From contig NZ_LT575468.1 of NCBI RefSeq assembly GCF_900087055.1, positions 1,364,001 to 1,428,000 on the forward strand: a stretch of DNA of 64,000 bases, given 5' to 3'. This document shows, piece after piece, positions 45,897-55,011 of the stretch. Made by a program: the position numbers and the translations under genes. The DNA is from Plesiomonas shigelloides. Its GTDB lineage: Bacteria > Pseudomonadota > Gammaproteobacteria > Enterobacterales > CAMTGL01. The first letter of the stretch is position 1; every line of letters begins with the position of its first letter. The notes beneath the pieces are model-generated. The model saw nothing but the letters and a program-made list of their open reading frames with translations, did not search any database and was not told the DNA's origin.

Positions 45897-47012
45897 TCAG
45901 AAGTTGTACTGGAACGCAACGGCGACCACATCATCGGTGAGCACACTGTTTTGACGAGTGTATTCGTTGTTGTCGAGCAGATTGATTTTGTAATCCACAT
46001 AGGTGGTGAAGTGGTTATTGATCGCGTAGTTCAACGATAAGTCGACATATTTACTGTAATCCTGATCGCCATAACCGTTTAAGCTTTTCGCTTTACCTTG
46101 CGCATAGGCAATACCTGGGGTCAGGCCCATGTCGAAGGTGTATTGCGCGGTCAAGAAATAGGCTTGTGTTTTGTCAGCAAAGTTGTTGTTATTGTTGATA
46201 TCAACATACGGTTGCTGATTGTCGGTTTCGGCATACACCGCTGACAGATAGATGTTGTTAAGATCGTATTTTGCGCCCAGAGCCCACATATGCGCGCGGC
46301 TTTCGTTGAAGTCTGACGCCAGTGGAGCACCGAGATTACGAATGGCCTGCATATCTTTGCTACCGGCGTTATATGCACCACCTAAGGTGATGCCGACCGA
46401 ATCGAAGGTATATTGCAATGAGGCACCGGCACCTTCGCCCTGTACGCCGGTACTGCTAGCCAGATATTGCAGACCCATATCAAAGCCAGCATAGCTGTAG
46501 CGGTATTGCAGCATACCGTTACCACGGCCTGAACCGAACATCGAATCTGGATCTATCACGGTACTGCCTGAGACTTCGGAGAAGTAACCCAACGTATCTT
46601 CACCAAATTCTGGCAGCATATCGGCATACTGGGTCACGTCATACATCACAGACCAGTTATGACCGTATTGAATGGTGCCATAGGTATCATGGGTTAAGCC
46701 GGCATAGCCTAAGCGAACTTCACCTTCTTCGCCCCAAAATGAGTTTTCGTTATTATTGATTGGCTGGTTATATTCAAAATGACCAAAGCCTTTCAATTCA
46801 GGATTAATTTCTGTTGTGCCTTTGATACCAAAGCGAGAGTTACTCTGATCCCCGTGTGTGGAAATGTCATTTTTCTTGGAGAAGTGGTAATCCCCCATGA
46901 CATACCCATAGAAATCAATGGTATTCCCATCTTTGTTATACAGTTCAACAGCATAGCTGGTGGACGATAGTAAAAGAGCAGGTAAAACTACGGCAAGAGA
47001 ATTGTATTTCAT
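45897..47012 (-). CDS. OmpF/OmpC-type outer-membrane porin, first copy
   Basis: A general diffusion porin that would form a 16-stranded trimeric barrel. The 371-residue precursor has a signal peptide (MKYNSLAVVLPALLLSSTSYA) and mature start VELYNKDGNTIDFYG. The loop 3 constriction is seen as ADMLPEFGEDTLGYF. The last strand ends AVAFQYNF, with the C-terminal Phe recognised by the Bam machinery. GGGG about 7 bases before 47012 supports the start; an in-frame extension to 47093 lacks support. It is shorter and diverged from the second porin at 49028-50206. Its leader lies in a strikingly pyrimidine-rich coding-strand region. Confidence 0.92.
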   Translation of the reverse strand: MKYNSLAVVLPALLLSSTSYAVELYNKDGNTIDFYGYVMGDYHFSKKNDISTHGDQSNSRFGIKGTTEINPELKGFGHFEYNQPINNNENSFWGEEGEVRLGYAGLTHDTYGTIQYGHNWSVMYDVTQYADMLPEFGEDTLGYFSEVSGSTVIDPDSMFGSGRGNGMLQYRYSYAGFDMGLQYLASSTGVQGEGAGASLQYTFDSVGITLGGAYNAGSKDMQAIRNLGAPLASDFNESRAHMWALGAKYDLNNIYLSAVYAETDNQQPYVDINNNNNFADKTQAYFLTAQYTFDMGLTPGIAYAQGKAKSLNGYGDQDYSKYVDLSLNYAINNHFTTYVDYKINLLDNNEYTRQNSVLTDDVVAVAFQYNF

Positions 47013-47378
47013 GGTTAAACCCCTTGTATTTTTAGGGTGTTTTGCACCCACCACAGCTTTATTGCGGCGTACATTCCAAATTCGCCGTTGCATTAATAAG
47101 AATAGAAGGGGTTGGTAAATTCGCCATTTAAAACACGTTGCCGTATTTAGCGCTAATCATCAGGAATACATGATAAATATGCGAAAAATAAAGCAAGGAA
47201 AGAAAGTAAATAGCGTGAGATAGAAGAGAAAAAAGCAAGAGAAAGGAAATACGCGAGCAGAGATTAAATAAAAAAGAAGAAACAACTTAAAATAGCTAAG
47301 AAAATGAAGAGTCAAAGAATAAAAACGCCCCAAAAAGGGGCGTGATAAAAAACTCGCTAGGAGATGAGAGGAATGCAG
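47013..47378. other. purine-rich region upstream of the first porin
   Basis: This 366-base gap between the porin and the SdaC-like gene has no gene. From 47181 to 47320 only 27 of 140 plus-strand bases are pyrimidines, so the coding strand of the porin is strongly C+T-rich just upstream of its leader. The SdaC-like terminator is at its far end (47325-47343). The region must hold the porin promoter and any OmpR sites; none is clear enough to mark. Confidence 0.5.
47325..47343 (-). terminator. terminator of the SdaC-like gene
   Basis: ACGCCCC (47325-47331), loop AAAAA, GGGGCGT (47337-47343). On the minus strand the stem is followed by TTTTTATTC. Confidence 0.88.
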
Positions 47379-48629
47379 TTAGAACAACAAATTAAACACT
47401 AACGCAGATACCGCCAGCAGACCAACGGCCAAGGTAAAGTAGGTACCAAAACGGTGACGATAGGCATGCAGTGATTTGACGTTATAAACCGCATACACCG
47501 GCATGATAAACAGGATAATCGCGATCACCGGACCAGACAGCGCTTCCATTACGCCCAGAATGCTTGGGTTTTGGATAGCAGAGAACCAGATAGCCAGAAA
47601 CAGGATCACAATACTCAGTTTGTCAGCATGACGCAGTGATAAGCGAGTATTTTTGGTCAACAAGCCATTCAGACTTTCGCGCGCACCAAGGAAGTGGCCT
47701 AAGAATGAGGAGGTAATGGCAATAAACGCAACCAACGGCCCCAGTAAACCCAGCACTGGATTGTGCATGATGTTGGCCAGATAAGACAAAATCGACACGT
47801 TTTCGGCTTTGGCCTGTGCCAGTTGAGCCGGCGACAAGGTCAGTACGCAAGAGAACACAAACAGCAGCACAAAACAGACCAGCATGGTGGTGGTACGACG
47901 CATGATGCTATCTGTTTTCGCCTCAGAGTGTGCGCCATAGCGTTGGCGTTGTACTTTGGCAAAATAAGAGACTGCCGGAGTGTAGCTGAATGAGAACACC
48001 ACGACCGGAATGGCCAGCCACAATGTGGTCATAAAATCTTTAGCTGACGGCATACTCAGTGCTGGCATTTGCCAATGTGGGATCAAATACAAAGAGAGCA
48101 GGCCCAAAATACCGGCGAGTGGATACACCATTACTTCAAAACTTTTCAGCAACACTTTTTCGCCGGCAATCATGATAGCAATCAGAGCGAAAATCAGGCC
48201 ACCCGACAGCAGCGCGCGTGGTGGCGAAGCCATGCCAAGCTGATTGACCATAAAACTATCCGTAGTATTGGTGATCGCAACACCGTAAATCATCAGGATG
48301 GGGAAGATTGACAGAAAATAGAGCAAGGTAACCAAGCGGCCAAAACGCGCTCCGAAATGCTCATCCACCACATCGGTAAAATCTGCTTCAGCATTGGCTG
48401 AAGAGTGTACAAAGCGTGCAAGACCACGGTGAGCTAGATAGGTCATCGGGTATGTCAGTGCTGCCAGAATCAGCAGCGGCCAGAAACCGCCAATCCCCAG
48501 ATTGATAGGCAGGAATAAAATGCCGGCGCCAACGGCAGTGCCAAACAGGCTAAAGACCCAATGCGAGTCTTGCTTGGACCAAACGAGAGTTTTTGATTCG
48601 GTAGGGGATAGTGCTACAGCGGATTTCAT
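47379..48629 (-). CDS. HAAAP-family amino acid permease, SdaC-like
   Basis: A 416-residue inner-membrane proton symporter of the hydroxy/aromatic amino acid permease family. It has about 11 membrane segments. It begins DSHWVFSLFGTAVGAGILFL, the family's helix 1 motif, and PMTYLAHRGLARFV, LLYFLSIFPILMIYGVAITN and SSFLGHFLGARESLNG follow. Similarity looks closest to the serine transporter SdaC, so serine or threonine uptake is likely; YhaO-type and YqeG-type relatives cannot be excluded. It stands alone between the two porin genes, which are not separated in this way in E. coli. Confidence 0.85.
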   Translation of the reverse strand: MKSAVALSPTESKTLVWSKQDSHWVFSLFGTAVGAGILFLPINLGIGGFWPLLILAALTYPMTYLAHRGLARFVHSSANAEADFTDVVDEHFGARFGRLVTLLYFLSIFPILMIYGVAITNTTDSFMVNQLGMASPPRALLSGGLIFALIAIMIAGEKVLLKSFEVMVYPLAGILGLLSLYLIPHWQMPALSMPSAKDFMTTLWLAIPVVVFSFSYTPAVSYFAKVQRQRYGAHSEAKTDSIMRRTTTMLVCFVLLFVFSCVLTLSPAQLAQAKAENVSILSYLANIMHNPVLGLLGPLVAFIAITSSFLGHFLGARESLNGLLTKNTRLSLRHADKLSIVILFLAIWFSAIQNPSILGVMEALSGPVIAIILFIMPVYAVYNVKSLHAYRHRFGTYFTLAVGLLAVSALVFNLLF

Positions 48630-49027
48630 GACGGTTTCCGAGGTGGTTAATCTTTACGTGCATAGTACTCGCTGTACCTGTTGAGCGCATTTGACTAAGC
48701 CAGTGATAAAAACCATGAATTTCGCACTAAAATAGAATAAATGGTTTTTATATCCAAGTTATCAAAATTAAATGCCTTTAAATTGCTATAAACAGTGAAT
48801 ACATAGCCTGAAATTTTACGCTATGCAAATTTGTGTGATGACAACTGTAAACTTAGGATTACATGCTGAGAAATGGTGGTTGGTAAGTTATTTATTGCGC
48901 AAAAGGTGAGCAAGAAAGGAATTGATAGCGAGATTATGGTTCTTCATGTCGGGCTAACGAAAAAAGCCGATCTCCCGTAGGAGATCGGCGCAGCTCGCAA
49001 TATCTAAATTTTTCGCGTAGCGAGAAA
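48630..49027. other. intergenic region upstream of the SdaC-like gene
   Basis: About 400 AT-rich bases holding the SdaC-like promoter at one end and the second porin's terminator (48966-48989) at the other. No gene is visible. No well-spaced sigma-70 promoter stands out. Confidence 0.4.
48966..48989 (-). terminator. terminator of the second porin
   Basis: GCCGATCTCC (48966-48975), loop CGTA, GGAGATCGGC (48980-48989). On the minus strand it is followed by TTTTTTCG. Confidence 0.93.
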
Positions 49028-50206
49028 TTAGAAGGTGTATTGCAGGCCCACAGCAGCAACGTTGTTGGTGTACAGAGCGTTGTTGGCAGTGTATTCGTTG
49101 TTGTCCAGCAGGTTGATCTTATAGTCAACATACGCATTCATGTTAGCGTTGAAGTTATAAGTCAGCGCCAGGTCAACATACTTGCTGTAGTCTTGGTTGC
49201 CTACGTAACCATTTGGATGACGCAGCCAGCCTTGAGCATAACCGATGCTTGGAGTCAGGCCGTTGTCGAAGTTGTATTGAGCAACAGCGAACACTGCTTG
49301 GCTGGTAGAAGCAAATGCGTTTTCGTTGATGCTGTTTACATCACCGATGTTTCCACTCTTACCGGTGATAGGCTTCATACTGTAAGCCATTTGGTTTTTG
49401 GTTTGGGTATAGTTGATTGCTGCATAGATGTTGTTAGCATCATACTTAGCACCAACTGACCATAGCTGTGCGTTTTTATCATTGGCTAGGTTTTGTTTCT
49501 GCCAATCAGATTTCTGCGCGTTGTTGTAAGTCGCACCCAGAGTTACGCCCATGCCGGCGTCGTAAGTCATCGCGATACCGTAACCAGTACCGTTCTCGAT
49601 CAGACGAGAATAGCTGTGGTTGGAGCTGTCGCCATCATAAGAATCGTTTGGTGCCAGCAGTTGCAGTGCCAGGTTGAAACCATCCCAGCTATTACGATAC
49701 TGCAGAACGCCGTCAGAACGACCGTTACCGAACAGAGTTGGCGCAGAGCCGCTGTAGTTGTTGGTTGCTTCAGGCATGTAACCTTGGGTATCTTCACCCC
49801 ATTCTGGCAGCATATCAGTGAAGCCAGTTACGTCATAAGATACGCCCCAGTTACGACCATAGCTGATGCTACCGTAACGGTCATCTTTCAGGCCAGCAAA
49901 GGCCAGACGCATTTGGTTAGGGCCGTTGAAGTTGTTGTCTTCGTTTGGCGCCAAGTTGTATTCAACTTGACCGAAACCTTGCAGGTGATCGTTGATTTGA
50001 GTGGTGCCATTCAGGCCCAAGCGAACGTAGCTTGCATCGCCACGATCATACATTCCAGCATTGTGGTTAGATACGAAATGGTATTCACCAGCAATTTTGC
50101 CGTACAGATCCAGTTTGTTGTTATTCTGATCGTAGATTACTGCGGCATTAGCTGCGCCTGCTACCAGCAGTGCTGGGATCATGGCTGCAAGAACAGTACG
50201 TTTCAT
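49028..50206 (-). CDS. ompF: OmpF/OmpC-type outer-membrane porin, second copy
   Basis: A 392-residue general porin precursor. The signal peptide is MKRTVLAAMIPALLVAGAANA, the mature start AVIYDQNNNKLDLYGKI, and loop 3 reads TDMLPEWGEDTQGYM. The barrel ends AAVGLQYTF with the C-terminal Phe. It occupies the ompF place next to asnS and is closer to the classical layout than the first copy. Both copies share KYVDL, YVDYKINLLDNNEYT and the last strands, suggesting duplication. An antisense frame of 268 codons on the plus strand is a codon-bias shadow. The symbol reflects position; channel selectivity is not known. Confidence 0.92.
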   Translation of the reverse strand: MKRTVLAAMIPALLVAGAANAAVIYDQNNNKLDLYGKIAGEYHFVSNHNAGMYDRGDASYVRLGLNGTTQINDHLQGFGQVEYNLAPNEDNNFNGPNQMRLAFAGLKDDRYGSISYGRNWGVSYDVTGFTDMLPEWGEDTQGYMPEATNNYSGSAPTLFGNGRSDGVLQYRNSWDGFNLALQLLAPNDSYDGDSSNHSYSRLIENGTGYGIAMTYDAGMGVTLGATYNNAQKSDWQKQNLANDKNAQLWSVGAKYDANNIYAAINYTQTKNQMAYSMKPITGKSGNIGDVNSINENAFASTSQAVFAVAQYNFDNGLTPSIGYAQGWLRHPNGYVGNQDYSKYVDLALTYNFNANMNAYVDYKINLLDNNEYTANNALYTNNVAAVGLQYTF

Positions 50207-50691
50207 GCTATTTCCTCATTCAGTGACGTAGAGTTCCGCTTGATTCTCATTAGTGCGGAACTTTCCTTGAGGCGTAATGTCGCATTTGTGATGATGTGAT
50301 GCTAGTCACTAATTGCATCCATCCGTATCAGTCTTTGCAGCGAGAAACCGACTGTAATTAATTGTGTCCCCGATGAAACTTATTTGATATTGCGACTTCT
50401 CTTATTTTACGAATTATCAATTTAATGCTTTTACTTTCGCGTTGAAAATATTTGTTCACATCATAAAAAGAAGACATCTCGTTTTAAATCTCGTGACTTA
50501 TACCCGCATTGAATAAAACATGAGCGTTCGATAATTGCGAGTGTAAATAAAAGAGGATGAAAGGATTCGTCACTTTAATTGCAGAGCAAACGAATAGCGG
50601 GCGTATTGATAAATCCGGTTTATTCGTTTTTGTTTATGATGAGTGTGAGACATGATTCGTCAATAGTCTCAACAGGGTGATATCTAAAAAT
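50207..50691. other. ompF-asnS intergenic region
   Basis: About 485 AT-rich bases upstream of the second porin, before the asnS terminator. It should hold the porin promoter and OmpR sites, as upstream of E. coli ompF. I cannot assign a specific -10/-35. A 32-codon frame at 50557-50655 has its only SD-like bases directly against the ATG and is probably not translated. Confidence 0.4.
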
Positions 50692-50715
50692 AAAAGCCGG
50701 ACAATGCCGGCTTTT
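50692..50715 (-). terminator. asnS terminator
   Basis: AAAAGCCGG (50692-50700), loop ACAATG, CCGGCTTTT (50707-50715). On the minus strand the stem ends in TTTTATTTTTA. Confidence 0.92.
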
Positions 50716-50798
50716 ATTATCTACGCGTCTCTACGGTCTAATCTTAGCGGTCTCAGTTCAACACGAGAAGACTGGATGACCTTATGTGAGAAACCGTA

Positions 50799-52199
50799 TT
50801 AGAACAGCGCGTTACGTGGAGTCCGTGGGAATGGGATCACGTCACGAACGTTCTGCATACCGGTGACATAAACCACCAGACGCTCGAAGCCCAGACCGAA
50901 ACCTGCGTGTGGCACGGTGCCGTAACGGCGCAGATCGCGATACCACCAGTAGTCTTCTTTGTTCAGACCCATTTCATCCAGACGGGCATCCAGAACATCC
51001 AGACGCTCTTCACGCTGTGAACCACCGATGATTTCACCGATTCCTGGAGCCAGAACGTCCATCGCAGCCACGGTCTTACCGTCTTCGTTCATACGCATGT
51101 AGAAGGCTTTGATGTCTTTCGGGTAGTTCTTCACGACCACTGGGGATTGGAAGTGCTCTTCCGCCAGATAACGCTCGTGCTCAGAAGCCATATCGACACC
51201 CCAGAACACTGGGTTTTCGAACTGCTTACCGCAAGTTTCCAGGATCTTAATCGCGTCGGTGTAGTCAATCTGGGCAAAGTCAGAAGCGATGAAGCGCTCC
51301 AGACGTGCAATGGCATCTTTATCTACACGCTCGGCGAAGAACTTCATGTCGTCCATGCGCTCGTCGAGTACCGCTTTGAACACGTACTTCAGCAGTTGCT
51401 CAGCCAGACCGGCAGCATCGTCCAAGTTCGCGAACGCGATCTCTGGCTCTACCATCCAGAACTCAGCCAAGTGGCGAGTGGTGTTAGAGTTTTCTGCGCG
51501 GAAGGTTGGGCCAAAGGTATATACCTTAGACAGCGCACACGCATAGGTTTCAACGTTCAGCTGACCAGATACTGTCAGGAATGCTTCTTTACCGAAGAAG
51601 TCTTCGCTGTAATCCACTGTGCCTTTATCGGTACGTGGCAGGTTTTCCATATCCAGCGTGGATACGCGGAACATTTCACCGGCACCTTCACAGTCAGAAG
51701 CAGTGATCAGTGGCGTAGAGATCCACAGATAGCCGTTCTCATGGAAGAAACGGTGGATCGCTTGTGCCAGGGTGTTACGCACACGGGTCACCGCACCCAC
51801 GATGTTGGTACGGGCACGCAGGTGGCCGACTTCACGCAGGTATTCAATAGAGTGACGCTTGGCCGCCATCGGGTAAGTATCCGGATCTTCAACCCAACCC
51901 AGAACGGTAATAGAAGTGGCTTGCACTTCAAACGCTTGGCCTTGACCCATGGAAGCAACCACTTTACCGGTGACTTCAACAGAACAGCCGGTTGTCAGGC
52001 GCAGTACTTCGCTCTCGTAATTAGGCAGAGTATTAGCAATGACAGCCTGCAGCGGGTCAAAACAAGAACCGTCATAAACGGCAAGGAATGAGATTCCTGC
52101 TTTGGAATCTCGACGGGTGCGCACCCAACCCTTCACGGTGACTTCACTGTCAACTGGGGCTTGGCCGCGCAACACATCAACTACAGGCATTACGCTCAT
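50799..52199 (-). CDS. asnS: asparaginyl-tRNA synthetase AsnS
   Basis: AsnS charges tRNA-Asn; class II synthetase, cytoplasmic. The 466 residues equal the E. coli length. An OB-fold anticodon-binding domain occupies about 1-110 ([19 protein letters not shown]). The catalytic domain follows with [17 protein letters not shown], motif 2 in [21 protein letters not shown] and motif 3 in [15 protein letters not shown]. The start at 52199 aligns with the family; an upstream in-frame ATG at 52238 has no binding site. It is next to the ompF-type porin as in E. coli, and divergent from the group II decarboxylase. Confidence 0.98.
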   Translation of the reverse strand: MSVMPVVDVLRGQAPVDSEVTVKGWVRTRRDSKAGISFLAVYDGSCFDPLQAVIANTLPNYESEVLRLTTGCSVEVTGKVVASMGQGQAFEVQATSITVLGWVEDPDTYPMAAKRHSIEYLREVGHLRARTNIVGAVTRVRNTLAQAIHRFFHENGYLWISTPLITASDCEGAGEMFRVSTLDMENLPRTDKGTVDYSEDFFGKEAFLTVSGQLNVETYACALSKVYTFGPTFRAENSNTTRHLAEFWMVEPEIAFANLDDAAGLAEQLLKYVFKAVLDERMDDMKFFAERVDKDAIARLERFIASDFAQIDYTDAIKILETCGKQFENPVFWGVDMASEHERYLAEEHFQSPVVVKNYPKDIKAFYMRMNEDGKTVAAMDVLAPGIGEIIGGSQREERLDVLDARLDEMGLNKEDYWWYRDLRRYGTVPHAGFGLGFERLVVYVTGMQNVRDVIPFPRTPRNALF

Positions 52200-52577
52200 A
52201 ATGTTCTCATACTCCAATTTTTGCTTTTTGTTTGGCACTGAATGTGCTCAGCAAGGATAACTGCTTATGTTACCTGCCGATCAGCAGGACTCAAGTACAA
52301 ATTCCTGCTAATTGTATTTTAAAAGTGCGTTTTGTCGTTTTCAGCATCGATTTGCTGTTTGCGAGACTTTTTAGCCGTGATCTTGGCACGAGTTGCTAGT
52401 TATTGAGTTTTTAGTGGTTTATATGTCTAGATCTTGTTTTTATGTCAAAGTAATAAGCTGAAATAATGTTTAAATGCCATTCATTGTTTTGTCTATTTGA
52501 TGTGTATATAGTGAATCGTGCTAGAGCGCTAAAGTTATGGCTGTTGATGTTTGGCAGCTTCAGATACAAGGATATAA
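52200..52577. other. divergent promoter region of asnS and the decarboxylase gene
   Basis: About 380 AT-rich bases. It must carry promoters for both genes. I see no operator-like repeat or consensus promoter good enough to mark, and no small gene. Confidence 0.35.
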
Positions 52578-54290
52578 ATGCTCATGAATCAGCACGATAT
52601 GTGGCTAAACTCTGCCGAAGCGAATGACGTTTCATCTTATTTTTCAGGTCGTTACCGTCAGGTGATGGACTGGTTCTTCAGCCGTGACCCTAAACATTGG
52701 CCGGTGTATCAAGACCCCGGATTCCAGCAAATCAACGCATTTCGTCAAAAACATCTCGCTCCTGCCGAGCGGTTGGCTGCTTATCCGCAAGGTGAGCGTT
52801 TTTTTGCCGAGATTGAATCTCTCAGTGCGGTTAAACCGAGAATGCACCAGCCGGGGAGTGGCCCTGATCCGCTGCTGACCTTTGCGGCGGCGATGTCTAA
52901 AGATTGGGAAAATCCAAGTTCTGTCGAGAATGTCATCACGATGCCGTGTGATCCGGCGGTGTATGGCGCGATGATGTGCTCGCTGGCTAACCCGAATTTG
53001 GCGTATTGCGAATATGCGGGGATGGCGGACCATCTGGAAAAAACGGTGATCCGCCAAGTGGCGACGCTGGCCGGTTATGATCCCGCACAAGCGACCGGTG
53101 TGTTCACCCAAGGCGGTACGTTCTGTAACCTGTACGGCTATCTGCTGGGTATTCGTAAATCGCTGCCTGAAGCACGGACTTTGGGGATGGGGGTCGATCA
53201 GGATTATCGCATCATCAATTCCCAAGGTGGTCACTACTCCAACATGACGAACTTGTCATTGCTGGGGGTCGATATCCGGCATAAAACCATTCGTATCAAA
53301 GTTACCGAAAGCAATGATATCGATTTGGTGGATTTAGAGCGCCAGATGCGTGCTTGCTTTGATGTGCACTGTAAAATTCCGGCCATCATGTTGACGCTGG
53401 GTACGACCGATACGTTCGGCGTTGACCGCATCAAGCCCGTATATGATCTGCGTAATCGTCTGTGTGATGAATATGATATTGCGGTGAAACCGCACATTCA
53501 CGCGGATGCGGCAGTTGGTTGGTCGATGCTGTTCTTCCTTGATTATGATTTTGATCGTAACCCATTGGAGATCAACGAATCGACCTTAGCGGGGATTCGC
53601 CATAACGTTGAGCGTTTCCGTGAAGTTAAATATGCCGATTCGTTTACGGTCGATTTCCAGAAGTGGGGATATGTCCCGTACACCTCCAGTCTGGTGATGA
53701 TCAAAAATCGCGATGACATGCATGCGCTGGAAAACGATCCAGAAAACTTCTCGTATTTTGAGCATGACTTGCAAGGTCAAACTCACTTGCAATCAACTAT
53801 CGAGTGTTCACGCGGGGCGGCCGGTATGTTTGGGGCGTTTTCGGCGTTGCAGCATATGGGTATTGAAGGCTATCAGATTATTCTGGCGCACTGCCTGCAA
53901 AACGCGAACTACTTCCGACATCAGCTGCAGCAATTGGGCAATGTGAAATTGATGGTGCCGGAAAACCAAGGCCCAAGCGTGGGCTTTAAAGTGTATGACC
54001 CAAATTGCGTGCAAGATCCAGAAGCCGAGTTTTTGCTGGAGCAAAGCTGCATGACCGATTCGCAGGCGATGGAGCGGATGAAACGCAATAGCCATTACCA
54101 CCGTGAGCAGTTTATGCAGCGTGGCAAGTTTGGTTTGTACACCAACTGGGTCGAATTTATTGCGCGTTCGTCTTACAACGCTAAAGGCGCGTATGCCTAT
54201 ATCCCGGGAGAGAAAGCGGTCTTTATGAATCCGGCCACTGGCCGCGAACAAATTGACCAGTTTATTCAGCGGATGAAACAGTTTCGCTGA
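52578..54290 (+). CDS. group II PLP-dependent amino acid decarboxylase
   Basis: A 570-residue enzyme of the glutamate/tyrosine/aromatic amino acid decarboxylase group. GGTFCNLYGYLLGIRKSLPE holds the phosphate-binding region, HADAAVGWS (His308, Asp310) stacks on and pairs with the PLP ring, and VDFQKWGYVPYTSS holds the PLP lysine, Lys362. The substrate cannot be read from sequence. The N-terminus (residues 1-120) does not resemble E. coli GadA/GadB or the aspartate decarboxylase PanP as I know them. AAGGA 5 bases before the ATG supports the start; ATG at 52584 is also possible. No antiporter is adjacent. It stands alone between asnS and a metal efflux pair, and ends at a long hairpin. Confidence 0.82.
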   Translation: MLMNQHDMWLNSAEANDVSSYFSGRYRQVMDWFFSRDPKHWPVYQDPGFQQINAFRQKHLAPAERLAAYPQGERFFAEIESLSAVKPRMHQPGSGPDPLLTFAAAMSKDWENPSSVENVITMPCDPAVYGAMMCSLANPNLAYCEYAGMADHLEKTVIRQVATLAGYDPAQATGVFTQGGTFCNLYGYLLGIRKSLPEARTLGMGVDQDYRIINSQGGHYSNMTNLSLLGVDIRHKTIRIKVTESNDIDLVDLERQMRACFDVHCKIPAIMLTLGTTDTFGVDRIKPVYDLRNRLCDEYDIAVKPHIHADAAVGWSMLFFLDYDFDRNPLEINESTLAGIRHNVERFREVKYADSFTVDFQKWGYVPYTSSLVMIKNRDDMHALENDPENFSYFEHDLQGQTHLQSTIECSRGAAGMFGAFSALQHMGIEGYQIILAHCLQNANYFRHQLQQLGNVKLMVPENQGPSVGFKVYDPNCVQDPEAEFLLEQSCMTDSQAMERMKRNSHYHREQFMQRGKFGLYTNWVEFIARSSYNAKGAYAYIPGEKAVFMNPATGREQIDQFIQRMKQFR

Positions 54291-54377
54291 AGCCGTTCCG
54301 TTCAGTCGCGGTTACGCGTTTAACCCATACTGAGTGTTAGCACGGCATTGCCGCTGTAGATTGAGGCGGCAAATCAC

Positions 54378-54436
54378 CACGGTCTTCGCATTCACGTTCT
54401 TGTGATAAAGGATGAGATGCGAAGGCCGTTTTTTAT
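54378..54436. terminator. terminator between the decarboxylase and cadR-like genes
   Basis: ACGGTCTTCGCAT and ATGCGAAGGCCGT pair over 13 bp with one G-T pair, followed by TTTTTTATT. The 25-base loop has its own small TCAC/GTGA stem. The 3' arm overlaps the end of the cadR-like gene. Confidence 0.75.
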
Positions 54437-54981
54437 TCGTGTTGGCAGGCGGTATGACTGCAGCGTTCGGCTTCTCGCTGCAGAGAGCAGCTTTCTGCGC
54501 TGTGACAAGGGCAAGACTCACCTTCAGCGGCAGCAATCAATGAATTCAGTACGCCACGGCACTTACACGGCGATGGGGCTTGCTCGGCGGCGGTGAGCAG
54601 GGTTTGCAAAATCCCACATTGCTTATTAGCCGGATACTCATCAGTGCAGCGTTCGCGCAGCATAATGAGCTGCTGCTCTAAGCGGTGTAGCTTATCCAAT
54701 TGCTGATGCACATTTTGAATATGCTGGTCGATCATCGCATTGGTTTCTGCGCAGCCAAGGGCAGGATTATCTCGGTAGTTGGCCAATTGCCGGATCTCCG
54801 CCAGAGACATATCCAGCGAGCGACAATGCAAAATAAAATTCAGCTCGGACAAATGCTGAGATTGGTACATACGATAGCCCGACGCATTGCGTGCCGGCGC
54901 TGACAGCAAGCCTTCTTTCTCGTAGTAGCGGATAGTTTCGACTTCCGTTCCCGCCTGTCGAGCCAGTTCACCGATTCTCAT
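54433..54981 (-). CDS. cadR: MerR-family cadmium/lead/zinc-responsive regulator, CadR-like
   Basis: A 182-residue metal sensor that would activate the divergent efflux ATPase gene. The MerR DNA-binding domain covers 1-70 (MRIGELARQAGTEVETIRYY, EKEGLL). The metal site is seen as Cys77, Cys112 and Cys122, the arrangement of CadR/PbrR proteins (Cys77, Cys112, Cys119). The C-terminal tail is unusually Cys-rich, with Cys at 139, 141, 157, 159, 165, 174 and 179, plus His residues. CadR of Pseudomonas has a His-rich tail instead. Metal preference (Cd, Pb or Zn) is inferred. The dyad operator at 55015-55035 lies just upstream. Confidence 0.88.
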   Translation of the reverse strand: MRIGELARQAGTEVETIRYYEKEGLLSAPARNASGYRMYQSQHLSELNFILHCRSLDMSLAEIRQLANYRDNPALGCAETNAMIDQHIQNVHQQLDKLHRLEQQLIMLRERCTDEYPANKQCGILQTLLTAAEQAPSPCKCRGVLNSLIAAAEGESCPCHSAESCSLQREAERCSHTACQHE

Positions 54982-55011
54982 CTTTCCCTCCGAATTTTCT
55001 TGCGAAAAGCC

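Noticed and set aside
49493-50299. 268-codon plus-strand frame over the second porin
   Set aside because: Antisense to a porin with signal peptide and full barrel; its composition is that of a reverse-complement shadow.
50557-50655. 32-codon frame between the second porin and asnS
   Set aside because: Its only SD-like bases abut the ATG, leaving no spacing, and the peptide matches nothing known.
51147-52091. 314-codon plus-strand frame over asnS
   Set aside because: Antisense to AsnS, whose catalytic motifs are complete.
52578-54290. Naming this gene gadB or panP
   Set aside because: The PLP-site motifs fit the whole group II family; the N-terminal region does not match GadB or PanP as I know them, so no symbol is given.
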